Shown here: positions 23,966-33,232 of the stretch, in pieces
How positions within the stretch are numbered: the first letter of the stretch is position 1
Layout: every line of letters begins with the position of its first letter
Assembly (NCBI GenBank): GCA_963772815.1
Contig: CAVYYV010000006.1
Coordinates: 558,001 to 622,000 of the forward strand
Source: DATFFO01 sp963772815
GTDB taxonomy: Bacteria; Actinomycetota; Acidimicrobiia; Spongiisociales; ZC4RG35
Reading direction: 5' to 3'
DNA length: 64,000 bases
Translations under genes and position numbers: made by a program
The notes under the pieces: generated by a model
Seen by the model: the letters and a program-made list of their open reading frames with translations, nothing else
What the model was told of the DNA's origin: nothing
Database searches by the model: none

Positions 23966-25386
23966 ACCCAGACCCCGTCTGGCAGCGCTCGCCCCGGCCC
24001 CAGGTCGAAACAACGGGAGCCGGCCGGAAGCACTTTGGCCGGATTGAACAGGTCGCCGGGATCGAAGCACTCCTTCAGTCGAGCCTGGGCATCGAGATCC
24101 ACCTCGTTGAACATCATTGGCATCAGGTCCCTCTTCTCCAGGCCAATGCCGTGCTCACCCGACAGGGTTCCTCCCTTCCTGACGCACAATTCCACCATCT
24201 CCTGGGCGGCAAGCCGGACCCGGCCGCTCTCCTCGGCGTCTCGAGCGTCATAGGCGATGAGAGGGTGGAGGTTGCCGTCACCGGCGTGGAACACGTTCAT
24301 CATCACCAGGTGGTAACGCTCGGCGATCTCATAGACCCCCGACATCGTCTCAACCAGGCGAGTCCGAGGAACGACGGTGTCGTGCAGGTAGTAGTCGGGC
24401 GCTGCCTGGGCGACGGCACCGAAGGCTGACTTGCGCCCCTTCCATAGCAGTGCCCGCTCCGCTTCGTCGGCGGCGAGTTTGACGCTGCGGACGCCACACG
24501 ATTCGGCCACTCGGCGAATCAGGGCGGCTTCCGCCTCGACGGCGGCCGTCTCACCCACCACCTCCGCCAGCAGGAGGGCGGCGGCATCGGTGGGGAGCCC
24601 TGCATGAAGCCAATTCTCCACGGCGACGGCCATCCGCTGGTCCATCATCTCCAGGGCGGCCGGGACCACGCCGGCGGCTATGACGCCCGAAACCGTGCCC
24701 GCCGCGGCTTCCACCGTGTCGAATGCCAACAACAGGGTCCGAACATCAGGAGCGTCGGGTACCAGCCGGACCAGGACCCGGGTGACCAGGCCCAATGTGC
24801 CCTCAGATCCGATCATCACTCCCCTCAGATCGAGACCGATCGGATCTGGTGCGGCATCGCCCAGCACGATGACCTCGCCGTCGGCCAGGACCACCTCGAC
24901 CGCCAGGATATGGGCAACCGTGCTTCCCTCGGCCAGGCAATGGGGTCCGCCCGAGTTGTTGGCCACGTTGCCTCCCACCGTGCAGGCGGCCTGTGACGAC
25001 GGATCCGGGGCGAAGTGGAGCCCGAGGGGGGAGGTGGCGACGGACAGGTCGAGATTGATGACGCCGGGACCGACCCAGGCCGTGCGGTCTTTCGGGTCGA
25101 TCTCCTCGATCTGATCCATGAGCTTGGTGGACACGACCACCCCACCCTGTGTGGGCACGGCTCCCGCCGCCAGGCCGGTTCCGGCTCCCCGAGCCACGAT
25201 CGGGGTTCCGCGTCGGGAGGCGATGCGAACGATACCGACCACTTCCTCGGTCGACAGGGGGAACACGACCACAGACGCCCGGCCGTGGGTGATGCCGGCA
25301 TCCTTGGAATAGAGGTGTAGGGCGAACGGATCGACCGAAACACGGTCGGGCCCCAGTAGTTCGGTCAGGTCGTCGGCCAAGTCCAT
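23962..25386 (-). CDS. glcD: Glycolate oxidase flavoprotein subunit GlcD
   Basis: A 474-residue FAD-linked oxidase. The FAD cradle is PIVARGAGTGLAAGAVP, CTVGGNVANNSGGPHCL and MIGSEGTLGLVTRV. The C-terminal cap contains NVFHAGDGNLHPLIAY and GTLSGEHGIGLEKR, which hold the active-site His residues. Two adjacent ATGs exist (25389, 25386); I take 25386, which lies six bases after TAACAT, a leaderless -10. It is divergent from the DUF4870 gene across only 34 bases. Confidence 0.9.
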   Translation of the reverse strand: MDLADDLTELLGPDRVSVDPFALHLYSKDAGITHGRASVVVFPLSTEEVVGIVRIASRRGTPIVARGAGTGLAAGAVPTQGGVVVSTKLMDQIEEIDPKDRTAWVGPGVINLDLSVATSPLGLHFAPDPSSQAACTVGGNVANNSGGPHCLAEGSTVAHILAVEVVLADGEVIVLGDAAPDPIGLDLRGVMIGSEGTLGLVTRVLVRLVPDAPDVRTLLLAFDTVEAAAGTVSGVIAAGVVPAALEMMDQRMAVAVENWLHAGLPTDAAALLLAEVVGETAAVEAEAALIRRVAESCGVRSVKLAADEAERALLWKGRKSAFGAVAQAAPDYYLHDTVVPRTRLVETMSGVYEIAERYHLVMMNVFHAGDGNLHPLIAYDARDAEESGRVRLAAQEMVELCVRKGGTLSGEHGIGLEKRDLMPMMFNEVDLDAQARLKECFDPGDLFNPAKVLPAGSRCFDLGPGRALPDGVWV

Positions 25387-25389
25387 CAT

Positions 25390-25420
25390 CCGATGTTAAG
25401 GCGATCGGTAAGGTGTCAGT
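25390..25420. promoter_or_regulatory. Compact divergent leaderless promoter, glcDEF / DUF4870
   Basis: Two -10-like hexamers sit back to back: TAACAT on the minus strand (25393-25398) serves glcD, and TAAGGT on the plus strand (25409-25414) serves the DUF4870 gene, six bases before its GTG. Ten bases separate them, so each -35 region must lie within or beyond the other promoter. Confidence 0.55.
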
Positions 25421-25834
25421 GTGGACGAGCACACCCCCGTGCCACAACACCCGCAGGGACCTACTCCCACCGCCGACCAGCAGACCTGGCGGGTGCTGGC
25501 GCACGCCTCAGCCCTCATACAGTTCGTGGGCGTCCCCTCATTGGTCGGACCCCTCATCGTCTGGTTGATTCGACGCCAGGACCCGGTGGTCGAGCCGCAT
25601 GCACGTGAGGCGCTCAACTTCCAGATCTCGCTGCTGATCTACTTCATCGGCGGAATGGCGGTGGCATTCTTGGCCGCCATCACCATCGTGGGCCTGGTTC
25701 TGACCTTTCTGATCATCGCCTTCCTGGTGGTACTGGTCGTAGCCGAGGTCGTCTTCGCCATCCTCGCCTCGATGGCGGCCTCGCGCGGGGAGCTGTACCG
25801 CTACCCGCTCAACCTCGACCTGATCAAGCCTTAG
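25421..25834 (+). CDS. DUF4870 family membrane protein
   Basis: A 137-residue protein. The proline-rich N-tail is followed by WRVLAHASALIQFVGVPSLV, the hallmark first helix of DUF4870, then EPHAREALNFQISLLIY, a conserved amphipathic turn, and two further membrane helices. The C-terminus is RYPLNLDLIKP. The family is widespread with unknown function. The GTG at 25421 fits the leaderless promoter six bases upstream. Confidence 0.85.
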   Translation: MDEHTPVPQHPQGPTPTADQQTWRVLAHASALIQFVGVPSLVGPLIVWLIRRQDPVVEPHAREALNFQISLLIYFIGGMAVAFLAAITIVGLVLTFLIIAFLVVLVVAEVVFAILASMAASRGELYRYPLNLDLIKP

Positions 25835-25844
25835 GAGGCCCCGA

Positions 25845-27389
25845 TCAGGTCTGCTCGCCCCACCCACCTCCGCCCGGGGTGAGGATGAGGAGCCGATCGC
25901 CGGTGTCGACCTCCAGCGTGGTCTTTCCCTCCAGACGGTGCCTCCCGGACGAAGTTATGAGCCAGTCCTCGCCTGTGGCCCCGGGACCGCCCCCCGCCAG
26001 GCCCCACGGCCGGTGGCGGCGGCGCTCACCCATCAAAGACACCGTGGCAGGCTGATCGAAGACGAGCTCCCGCTCTATCCCCTCTCCCCCCGGGTAGAGA
26101 CCTTCGCCGCCGCTTCCGCGACGCAGGGTGGTGCGCGCCACCCTGAACGGGTAGTGGGCTTCCAGGGACTCGCGGGGAGTGTTCTTGGTGTTGGTCATCC
26201 CGGTGTGGATTCCCGACTGCCCCGCTCGGCCCGGGCGCCCGCCCTGGCCCCCTGCCACCGTCTCGTAATAGGCAAACCGGTCATTTCCGATCAGACAGTT
26301 GTTCATGGTGCCCTGGGAAGCGGCCGGCACCCGGTCGGGAGCGGCCTGGGCCAGGGCACCGAGTAACACGTCCGCGATGCGCTGGCTCGTCTCCACGTTC
26401 CCGGCCGCCACCGCAGCCGGGGGGGTGGCCGCCACCAGCGTGCCCGGGCGGGTGACCAGATGCAGCATCCGGTAGCAGCCACCGTTGGTGGGGATGGTTG
26501 GATCGGTGGCCACCCTCACCGCGTAGTAGAGACAGGAGCGGGTAACGGCTTCGGGAGCGTTGAAGTTGGCCGGGACCTGGGGGTCGGTGCGGGACAAGTC
26601 GGCCACCAGCCCGTCCCCGTCGACGGTGACGGACACTCTCACGGCCACGTCCCTGGGGCCCCACTCCATGAAATCCTCGAACTCGTAGGTTCCATCGGGG
26701 AGCGCGGACAGGGCAGCCCGCATGCGTCGCTCGCCGTAGTCGAGCAGGGCCGTCGACATCACATCGAAGGTCTCGTGACCCTCGCGCTCCATCAGCTCCG
26801 TCAAGCGCCGGGCCGCCACCTCGTTGGCTCCCATCTGGGCGGAGAGGTCGCCGCTCCTCTCCGCCGGTGTGCGGGTAGCTTCCAGGAAGGGCTGGAGGAA
26901 TTCGTCCTGCCAACGGCCGTCGACGACGCACACCATGGGCGGAACCACATGACCTTCCTGAGCCAGTTCCACGGCATGGGCCGGCATGGACCCGGGAGCC
27001 TCGCCGCCCACGTCGGCGTGATGGGCTCGGTTGCCCACCCAGGCCACGTGCCGGCCCCGGGCGAACACCGGCCTGACCAGGGTGAGGTCGTTGAGGTGTG
27101 TTCCCCCTGCGAAGGGGTCGTTGACCGCATACTGAACCCCGGGTCGGGGGTCGAAACGCTCGAGCACGGCGGCCACCGACGCCGGCATGGCTCCTAGATG
27201 CACTGGTATGTGCTCGGCCTGGGCCAGCATCTCTCCTTCCGGGGTGAACAGGGCAGCCGAGCAGTCGGCCCGCTCCTTGATGTTCGGTGAGTAGGACGTG
27301 CGGCGCAGCACCGTCCCCATCTCCTCGGCCACCGAAGCGAGCTGGTTGCGAAACACCTCCAAGGCGATCGGATCGATCGAGAAGGTCAC
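25845..27389 (-). CDS. hyuB: Hydantoinase B / N-methylhydantoinase-type subunit
   Basis: A 514-residue protein of the HyuB/oxoprolinase beta family. The N-terminal signature is DPIALEVFRNQLASVAEEMG. Metal/active-region motifs include NDPFAGGTHLNDLTLV, AHHADVGG and DLSRTDPQVPANFN. The C-terminal part has GGEGIERELVF and GGGGWG. With HyuA it hydrolyses a cyclic amide (hydantoin, 5-oxoproline or related acetophenone-carboxylase-type substrates) using ATP. The GTG at 27389 overlaps the hyuA stop as GTGA, so the two are translated in tandem. Confidence 0.85.
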   Translation of the reverse strand: MTFSIDPIALEVFRNQLASVAEEMGTVLRRTSYSPNIKERADCSAALFTPEGEMLAQAEHIPVHLGAMPASVAAVLERFDPRPGVQYAVNDPFAGGTHLNDLTLVRPVFARGRHVAWVGNRAHHADVGGEAPGSMPAHAVELAQEGHVVPPMVCVVDGRWQDEFLQPFLEATRTPAERSGDLSAQMGANEVAARRLTELMEREGHETFDVMSTALLDYGERRMRAALSALPDGTYEFEDFMEWGPRDVAVRVSVTVDGDGLVADLSRTDPQVPANFNAPEAVTRSCLYYAVRVATDPTIPTNGGCYRMLHLVTRPGTLVAATPPAAVAAGNVETSQRIADVLLGALAQAAPDRVPAASQGTMNNCLIGNDRFAYYETVAGGQGGRPGRAGQSGIHTGMTNTKNTPRESLEAHYPFRVARTTLRRGSGGEGLYPGGEGIERELVFDQPATVSLMGERRRHRPWGLAGGGPGATGEDWLITSSGRHRLEGKTTLEVDTGDRLLILTPGGGGWGEQT

Positions 27390-29325
27390 CAGGTGACCTC
27401 CAGGGTGCCGTCTTCGGATACCTCGGCGCGATCTTCGGCCTCCAGGAACGTGGTCCCCACCGCCTCCTCGATCACGCACGGTCCCCTCACCACGATCCCG
27501 GCCGGCAGTGCGTCCCGCCACCACACGTCCATCTCGACATCGTCCCCGTCGACCACCACCCTGCGTCGCCGACCCATCGGGGCCGGGCCCGGCCGGGCAC
27601 CCGGTAGATCCTGCCACGACAGGATCGGCCGGCCCGAGGCCACCGCCCTTACCGTGACGACCTCCACCGGGTCGTCGGGACGGGCGAATCCGTTGATGTC
27701 CCGATGGGCGGCGTGGTACTGCTCCACGACTCGATCGAAGTCTTCCTCCCCGCCCAGGGAAAGCGAGATCTCGTGCGACTGTCCCACATAGCGGGCGTCG
27801 ACGATCAGCTCGATCTGGCTGGGAGCATGACCGTGGCCGGCCTGGAACTCCGACCGGGCCCGGCCGGAGATGAAGGCCAGAGCGTCGCCCAGTACCGGGC
27901 CCTGATCGGCCCGGATCAGCACGCTACGGGCGGCATCGTGGCGAGGAGGCGCCATCAACAGACCCAGGGCCGAGAAGACTCCCCCGTGGGGAGGAACGAC
28001 AACCCGGGTCATGCCCAGCCGTCTGGCCAGGGACACCGCGTGCAGGCCTCCCGCCCCGCCAAAGGCCACCAGTGTCGAGGTACGGGGATCCACCCCCTGT
28101 TCCACCGACACAGCCCGGGTCGCCCTCTCCATGTGCGCCTCGACCACTTCGAGCACACCCAGGGCTGCCCGAATGGTGGTTAGGCCGGCCACCTTCCCCA
28201 GCTCGCTGAGAACCGCCCCGGCGGCGTCAGGATGAAGCGCCAGAGAGCCCCCCAGGCGCCCCTCCGGGTCGATGCGGCCGAGGACCACGTGGGCATCGGT
28301 GACGGTGGGTCGGTCACCGCCCGACCCGTAGCAGGCAGGCCCCGGATCGGCTCCAGCACTGGCCGGACCGACTCGCATCGACCCACCGGAGTCCAGCCAT
28401 GCGATGCTGCCCCCGCCCGCTCCCACGGTGTGCACCGCCACCGAAGGCAAGTGGCAGACGTATCCGTCCACCATCCGCTCATACGACACCTCCGGACGGC
28501 CTCCCTCGATCCGGCACACGTCGGTGGAGGTCCCTCCCATGTCGAATGTGATGATCCGCTCATAGCCCCTGGCCCGGCCCATGGCAGCGGCTCCCACCAC
28601 GCCGCCGGCAGGGCCCGACAGCAGCAGTGCGGCGGCCAGGCGCGCGCCGCGTGGGCACCTTCCATGAGGCCGCCCGAGGACCGCATGACCTGCACACGGT
28701 CGGCCAACCCACCTGCCCGCGCATCGAGCTGCGTCAGGTAGCCGTAGACGCTTGGGGCCAGGTAGGCATTGAGAACCGTGGTCGAGGTGCGTTCGAACTC
28801 CCTGAACTCGGCCGCCACCCGGCTGGAGAGGGAGACCGGGACCTCGGTCAGGGCTCGGGAGATCTCTTCCTCGCGATCGGGATCCCGAAACGAATAGGCC
28901 AGCGACACGGCCACCGACTCGGGTTTGCGGGCCAGTACCCTCGCCACCAGGTCGTCGATCTCGTCTCCCACCCCGATCCGGTCGGTGCGCTCCACTAGGG
29001 GCGCCGGACGGTCGGCAAAGCTGTCGTAGAGGGAGGGCCGGTCCTGGCGGCCGATCTCGATCACATCCTCGAATCCCGTGTCGGTCACCAGCACCGTGCG
29101 CGCACCCCGGCGTTCCAGCAGGGCATTGGTGGCCACGGTGGACCCATGGACGAGCGAAGTCGCCCTGGCACCACCCAAGACTTCTTCAGCCCCGGCCATG
29201 ACTCCGTCGCTCTGGTCGGTCGTGGTGGCCACCTTTGCCACCCGGAGCCGTCCGTCCACCCACCCGACGCAATCCGTGAACGTGCCGCCTACGTCCACCC
29301 CCACCACCGGGGCTGAATCAGCCAT
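27386..29325 (-). pseudogene. hyuA: Hydantoinase A / N-methylhydantoinase-type subunit with a frameshift
   Basis: The two halves make a full ~646-residue HyuA. The N-terminal half contains PVVGVDVGGTFTDCV (ATPase-like phosphate loop), LVHGSTVATNALLERRG and FERTSTTVLNAYLAP. The C-terminal half contains FDMGGTSTDVCRIEGG, SVAVHTVGAGGGSIAW and LVAFGGAGGLHAV. The frame breaks at 28640-28650 in GC-repeat DNA (GCGCGCGCC), just before the expected LLLSGPAGGVVGAAAMG. The total of 1940 nt is 3n+2. ATG at 29325 follows a GGGAGGG ribosome site. Both halves look otherwise undamaged, so a sequence error or a very recent mutation is likely. Confidence 0.8.
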
Positions 29326-29423
29326 GCTCAACGACCCTCCCGATTCGGCGGAGATCCGGGGCACAGGCGACCGGAATATTGCGCCAGAACGAGGATCCCC
29401 TGATGCCGCTACGCTCTCGGTCC

Positions 29424-29678
29424 ATGCCCGTGGTCGCCGAGCCCACCCCCAATCCCAATGCCCACAAGTTCACCGTGGGCAAGCCGGTGGGCGGCCCCGC
29501 GACATTTACCCCCACCAATGCGAACGACGACCCCGCGGCCGCCGAGTTGCTGGCTATCGATGGAGTGGCATCGATCTTCATGACCGCCGACTTCGTCACG
29601 GTGACCAAGACGTCCGAAGTCGAATGGGACAGCATCGAGCCGGCAGCCACCGAGGTACTCAACCGCCGGTTCGGCTGA
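29424..29678 (+). CDS. Stand-alone Nfu/NifU N-terminal domain protein
   Basis: An 84-residue protein equal to the N-terminal domain of Nfu proteins: EPTPNPNAHKFTVGKPVG, then PAAAELLAIDGVASIFMTADFVTVTKT and a C-terminal helix DSIEPAATEVLNRRFG. The C-terminal Fe-S scaffold domain with its CxxC is missing. Such lone domains occur in bacteria but their role is undefined. ATG 29424 lies eight bases after TACGCT (29410-29415), which favours this start over the ATGs at 29379 and 29403. Its 3' end overlaps the convergent Nudix gene by 20 bases. Confidence 0.75.
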   Translation: MPVVAEPTPNPNAHKFTVGKPVGGPATFTPTNANDDPAAAELLAIDGVASIFMTADFVTVTKTSEVEWDSIEPAATEVLNRRFG

Positions 29679-30198
29679 GCCTGCGCAGGGCCTCGCCGAC
29701 CAGGTCCGTAACACCAACCGCCCGGTTGTCCGGCAACTCGCTCACGCCGAACCACGAAACGTCCAGGGACTCGTCACTCACAGAGGGCTCGGTCTCCATC
29801 ACCACTGCCAGCATCTGGACGTCGAGGTGCCAATCACCCCGACCGCATGGGGAAGCATGACGCGAGAGCGCCAGAGGGACCGACCCGACCTCACCCACCA
29901 GCCCGGTTTCCTCGGTCATCTCGCGGGCGGCGGCCGCCTGCACCGAGCGGTCTCCGGCCTCGAAATGGCCACCCGGCTGTACCCAAAGTCCCATGCGGCG
30001 GTGGAGAACGAGGCAGACGCGATCTCCGCCCGGGCTCACGGGGAGGGCCGAGGCGGTGAAGTGGGCCGGTTCCCCACCGCGATCCAGCAGCGTCGGTTGC
30101 GCCGCCAGGGCCGACCAGGCGGCTCTTCGGTATCGCTGTTCGGCGTCCTCGGCCGGGGTAGCGATGATGACGTCGACCAGATCCTGGGCCAGGCTCAT
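29659..30198 (-). CDS. Nudix hydrolase
   Basis: A 179-residue protein with a complete Nudix box, GX5EX7REXXEEXG, around GHFEAGDRSV and REMTEETG, inside a mixed alpha/beta fold. Flanking VCLVLHRRMGLWVQPGG is the usual strand before the box. It hydrolyses a nucleoside diphosphate linked to another moiety; the substrate cannot be told. TACGCT lies six bases ahead of the ATG (30205-30210), supporting the start and leaderless expression. Confidence 0.9.
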   Translation of the reverse strand: MSLAQDLVDVIIATPAEDAEQRYRRAAWSALAAQPTLLDRGGEPAHFTASALPVSPGGDRVCLVLHRRMGLWVQPGGHFEAGDRSVQAAAAREMTEETGLVGEVGSVPLALSRHASPCGRGDWHLDVQMLAVVMETEPSVSDESLDVSWFGVSELPDNRAVGVTDLVGEALRRLSRTGG

Positions 30199-30217
30199 CC
30201 CGCGAGCGTAAACACCC

Positions 30218-30994
30218 TCACGGCCCGCCGGGCAACAGTCGGCGAATTGGCCAGATCAGCCCGGCTTCATCGGTCCAATCCACCTCGACGAGCCAGTCCG
30301 GGCCCTCCCGGCGGGCACCGGCGACCGTCTCGTCCCCGGCCAACGCCACGACCTGGTCGGGGACGGCGGAGTCGAGCGCCTCGATCGCCACGGGCGATTT
30401 CGGCACGTCGGCCCGGAAGGGGCCATCGACGATCTGCCATCCCTCCTCGTCGAGGGCCAGGACGACCTTCCAGGCCTCATCTGAGAGACGCTGGTAGGGG
30501 CCCTCGTCGAGGCCGGCCAGCCTCCTGACGAGGACGGTTACTTGGGCTCGCCCAGACTCGACCCATTCGAAGCCGATCGGGCCCGCCCAATCGACGAAGG
30601 AACGACCCCCCTCGCCATCGGAGCCGTCGCGGGTGAAGTAGCCGGCCACGAACCATTCGGCCAGACTGGCAGCCGAGGTCTCCAGGGCCGGCGCCGACGC
30701 GGCCATCAGGTCTGCCTCTGCCCATGTTCCGGAGGTGACATCATCGGTGCTGGGAGTGGTGATCGAAGTTGGCGGAGCCGCCACCGGCAGAGTCGTGGGC
30801 ACCAGACTGGAGCTGTCGGCCTCCGGAGGGGCGGTCGGGGAGGCGATGCTACGCCCGATCGTCACACCCAGCCCGGCCATGAAGAGGGCGGCCGCCGCCA
30901 GGTAGACCCACCACCGTCGTTCGCCGCCTCTCTTCTCCAAGGCCTCCCATGGGATTCGCTCGAAGATCTCGGTGTCACGATCGTCTGCCTCCAC
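30218..30994 (-). CDS. Membrane-anchored protein with extracytoplasmic domain, unknown
   Basis: A 258-residue protein. It has a short cytoplasmic N-tail (MEADDRDTEIFERIPWEAL), one membrane helix (WWVYLAAAALFMAGLGVTI), a Thr/Pro/Ser-rich linker (~residues 50-90), then a mixed alpha/beta domain (ASLAEWFVAGYFTRDG, WKVVLALDEEGWQIVDGPF) that resembles actinobacterial conjugal-transfer or mce-associated extracytoplasmic domains only vaguely. The GTG at 30994 is preceded at eight bases by TAGGTT (31003-31008). Function unknown. Confidence 0.6.
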   Translation of the reverse strand: MEADDRDTEIFERIPWEALEKRGGERRWWVYLAAAALFMAGLGVTIGRSIASPTAPPEADSSSLVPTTLPVAAPPTSITTPSTDDVTSGTWAEADLMAASAPALETSAASLAEWFVAGYFTRDGSDGEGGRSFVDWAGPIGFEWVESGRAQVTVLVRRLAGLDEGPYQRLSDEAWKVVLALDEEGWQIVDGPFRADVPKSPVAIEALDSAVPDQVVALAGDETVAGARREGPDWLVEVDWTDEAGLIWPIRRLLPGGP

Positions 30995-31094
30995 GGATTC
31001 CGAACCTACGGGGGCGCTCCTCCCGCTTCAAGAGGGTTGCGGCTCCGTACGAAGTCGCGAGGAACTGCGCGACGCTCACTAACGTTGTGCGGCA

Positions 31095-31778
31095 ATGGCT
31101 GTTAACCCCGACCCCAAACCAGGCCGCTGGATCCTGCCGCTGGTTGTCCTGGGCATGGTCGCCTTCACCTATTTCTTCGTCCGGGCCCTTCCTTCGACCG
31201 ATGGACTTCCGATCGAGAGCACCCAACCCAGCTCGGTATCCACGGTGCCCGGCAACGGCGGAACCACTCCGGGAACATCGGAGACCACCACGCCCGGCAT
31301 CGTCACCGATCCGGCAGCCCAGGCTTATCTGGAGGGTGTCGGCGGAATACTGGCCAGTCTCGAGGACCTACAGCGTGAGATGTCGGCCGTCAACGGTGGA
31401 TTCGACGCCAACCCCCGCACGGTCCAGTACTCGGAGGCGGTCGATCGCCTCACGACGCTGAGCGACCAGGCCAACGCATTGGTCGACCAGATCGACGCCC
31501 TCACGCCGCCGGACTCGTTGGCCACCAACCACGAAACGATTCGTACTGCCATCACCACGGCCGCCACATCCTCCGAGGAGGCTCTGGCCGGGCTGCAGTC
31601 CAACGACGACGGCAGTCAGCGTCGCAATGCCGTCGAGGCATTCGACACAGCCGTCACCGACCTCCAGACGGCAGTCACCAATGCCCGGGCCGCGGCGGGG
31701 CTGTCCACACCAACCACCGGAGACACGACGCCCACCACCACCGGGGACACAACTGGGGACACCACAGGGAACGGATGA
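31095..31778 (+). CDS. Membrane-anchored helical protein with Thr-rich tails
   Basis: A 227-residue protein. One N-terminal membrane helix (WILPLVVLGMVAFTYFFV) is followed by a Ser/Thr/Pro-rich linker. A helical domain (~residues 75-200; YLEGVGGILASLEDLQREMS, VDRLTTLSDQANALVDQIDA) looks like a coiled-coil bundle. The C-terminus is a low-complexity TTGDTTPTTTGDTTGDTT run. Its stop overlaps the eis-like start as ATGA. A TAACGT hexamer (31080-31085) lies nine bases upstream. Function unknown. Confidence 0.6.
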   Translation: MAVNPDPKPGRWILPLVVLGMVAFTYFFVRALPSTDGLPIESTQPSSVSTVPGNGGTTPGTSETTTPGIVTDPAAQAYLEGVGGILASLEDLQREMSAVNGGFDANPRTVQYSEAVDRLTTLSDQANALVDQIDALTPPDSLATNHETIRTAITTAATSSEEALAGLQSNDDGSQRRNAVEAFDTAVTDLQTAVTNARAAAGLSTPTTGDTTPTTTGDTTGDTTGNG

Positions 31779-32998
31779 TGGGCGTCACCATCGCCCCTGT
31801 CTCCAGAGAGAGGGCGGCCGACTTCGTAGGCACAATGGGGACCGCGTTCGGATTCGACATCGAAGACGAAGCCGAGCTGAGTAGATTCGCCGATCTTTTC
31901 GAATGGGACCGGAGCCTGGGGGCTTTCGACGGCGACCAGATCGTAGGTACCGCGGGAGCGTTCTCCCTCGATATGACCGTCCCGGGTGGAACCATGGCGT
32001 GCGCCGGCACGACGGTGATCGCAGTGCTGCCCACCCACCGGCGAAGGGGAATCCTGCGCTCGATGATGGACTCGCATCTCGAGGATGTTCGCCTGCGGGA
32101 GGAGCCGATCGCGGGTCTGTGGGCATCCGATTCAGCCATCTACGGAAGGTTCGGATACGGGAGTGTCGCCGAGAGCATCGAAGTCGAGGTGTCGCGGGAA
32201 CATGGGCGCTTCCATCGGCTCGCACCCCTGCCGGCCCCGGTCCGGCTCATATCGGCCGAGGAGGCCCACCGCCTTCTGCCCCCTTTCTACGAAACCTTTC
32301 GCCTTACCACGCCCAGCTTCTTCGGCCGGTCTCAGCAGTGGTGGAACCTGCGCCGCTTCAGGGACGAGCCGGACAACCGACATGGCGCAACGGCCTATCG
32401 CTACGCCGTCACCGAGGCGGACGGGGAACCCACCGGATACGTTCAATACCGCTTCAAGGAAAGCTGGGACGAGGGGCATGGGACGGGTGAGGTGCGAGTG
32501 CGCGAGCTCCTTGGCAGCGACCCGGCCTCATGGGCGGGGCTGTGGCGTTACGTGCTGGACCACGACCTGACCGCCAAGATCGTGGCGCCCGAACGGTCCC
32601 CCCGGGACCCACTGTTCGAGATGCTGGAAGGGCGACGCCGGGCCCGCCGGAAAGTCGCCGATTCCCTGTGGATTCGCATCATGGATGTGGAGAAGGCACT
32701 GCAGGGCCGCTCCTACTCGGGACGGGCAGACGTGATCGTGGAGATCCACGGCCCTCTGGATGCCTCGAGCTCCGTCTGGCACCTGGACTTGTCGCCGGAG
32801 GGAGCCGTGGTGAGCCCGTCAACGGATCCGCCCGAGGTGACGCTGGATCTGGAGGACCTGGGAGCATGCTTCATGGGCTGGTCGCGCTTTGCCGACCTGG
32901 CAGCCGCTGGCCGCCTGTCCGGTGACCACCAGCAGTTGTTAGCCCTCGATCGAGCCTTTACGTGGTCTCCGCTCCCCTGGTGCTCCGAGGTCTTCTGA
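31775..32998 (+). CDS. Eis-like GNAT acetyltransferase with SCP2-type C-terminal domain
   Basis: A 407-residue protein with the three-part Eis architecture. An N-terminal GNAT domain contains the acetyl-CoA loop VLPTHRRRGILRSMMDSHL and the SDSAIYGRFGYG motif. A second GNAT-like domain includes WWNLRRFRDEPDN and YVQYRFKESWDEG. A sterol-carrier-like C-terminal domain contains LDLEDLGACFMGW and the terminal carboxylate used in catalysis by Eis. Eis proteins acetylate aminoglycosides and lysine side chains at multiple sites (family knowledge). ATG 31775 is coupled to the upstream gene by ATGA overlap; 31778 is an alternative. Confidence 0.85.
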   Translation: MMGVTIAPVSRERAADFVGTMGTAFGFDIEDEAELSRFADLFEWDRSLGAFDGDQIVGTAGAFSLDMTVPGGTMACAGTTVIAVLPTHRRRGILRSMMDSHLEDVRLREEPIAGLWASDSAIYGRFGYGSVAESIEVEVSREHGRFHRLAPLPAPVRLISAEEAHRLLPPFYETFRLTTPSFFGRSQQWWNLRRFRDEPDNRHGATAYRYAVTEADGEPTGYVQYRFKESWDEGHGTGEVRVRELLGSDPASWAGLWRYVLDHDLTAKIVAPERSPRDPLFEMLEGRRRARRKVADSLWIRIMDVEKALQGRSYSGRADVIVEIHGPLDASSSVWHLDLSPEGAVVSPSTDPPEVTLDLEDLGACFMGWSRFADLAAAGRLSGDHQQLLALDRAFTWSPLPWCSEVF

Positions 32999-33076
32999 CC
33001 CACCGGCCATCATCACGCGCTTCTCTGGATGTAGACAGACGTCGAATCCGATCCTTGGGCGCTGCCCATCGCTATG

Positions 33077-33120
33077 CGTTCCTCACGGTCCGAAGAACGC
33101 TGGGGACGTTCCTCACGGTC
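33077..33120 (+). repeat. Direct 14-bp repeat, 30 bp apart
   Basis: CGTTCCTCACGGTC occurs at 33077-33090 and again at 33107-33120, in the non-coding stretch (32999-33232) ahead of the two-component operon. The spacing is three helical turns, so a dimeric regulator could bind both. No gene is seen in this stretch. Confidence 0.5.
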
Positions 33121-33232
33121 AAGGCAAGCACGGGAGTGGTCGCTGGTTGAGCGACGAGGGGCGGCCCCACCGCCGGGGGACTCCCAGCCCATACTCAGGT
33201 TTCTCCCAGATAGCGGGTCTAACGTCGCGGAC

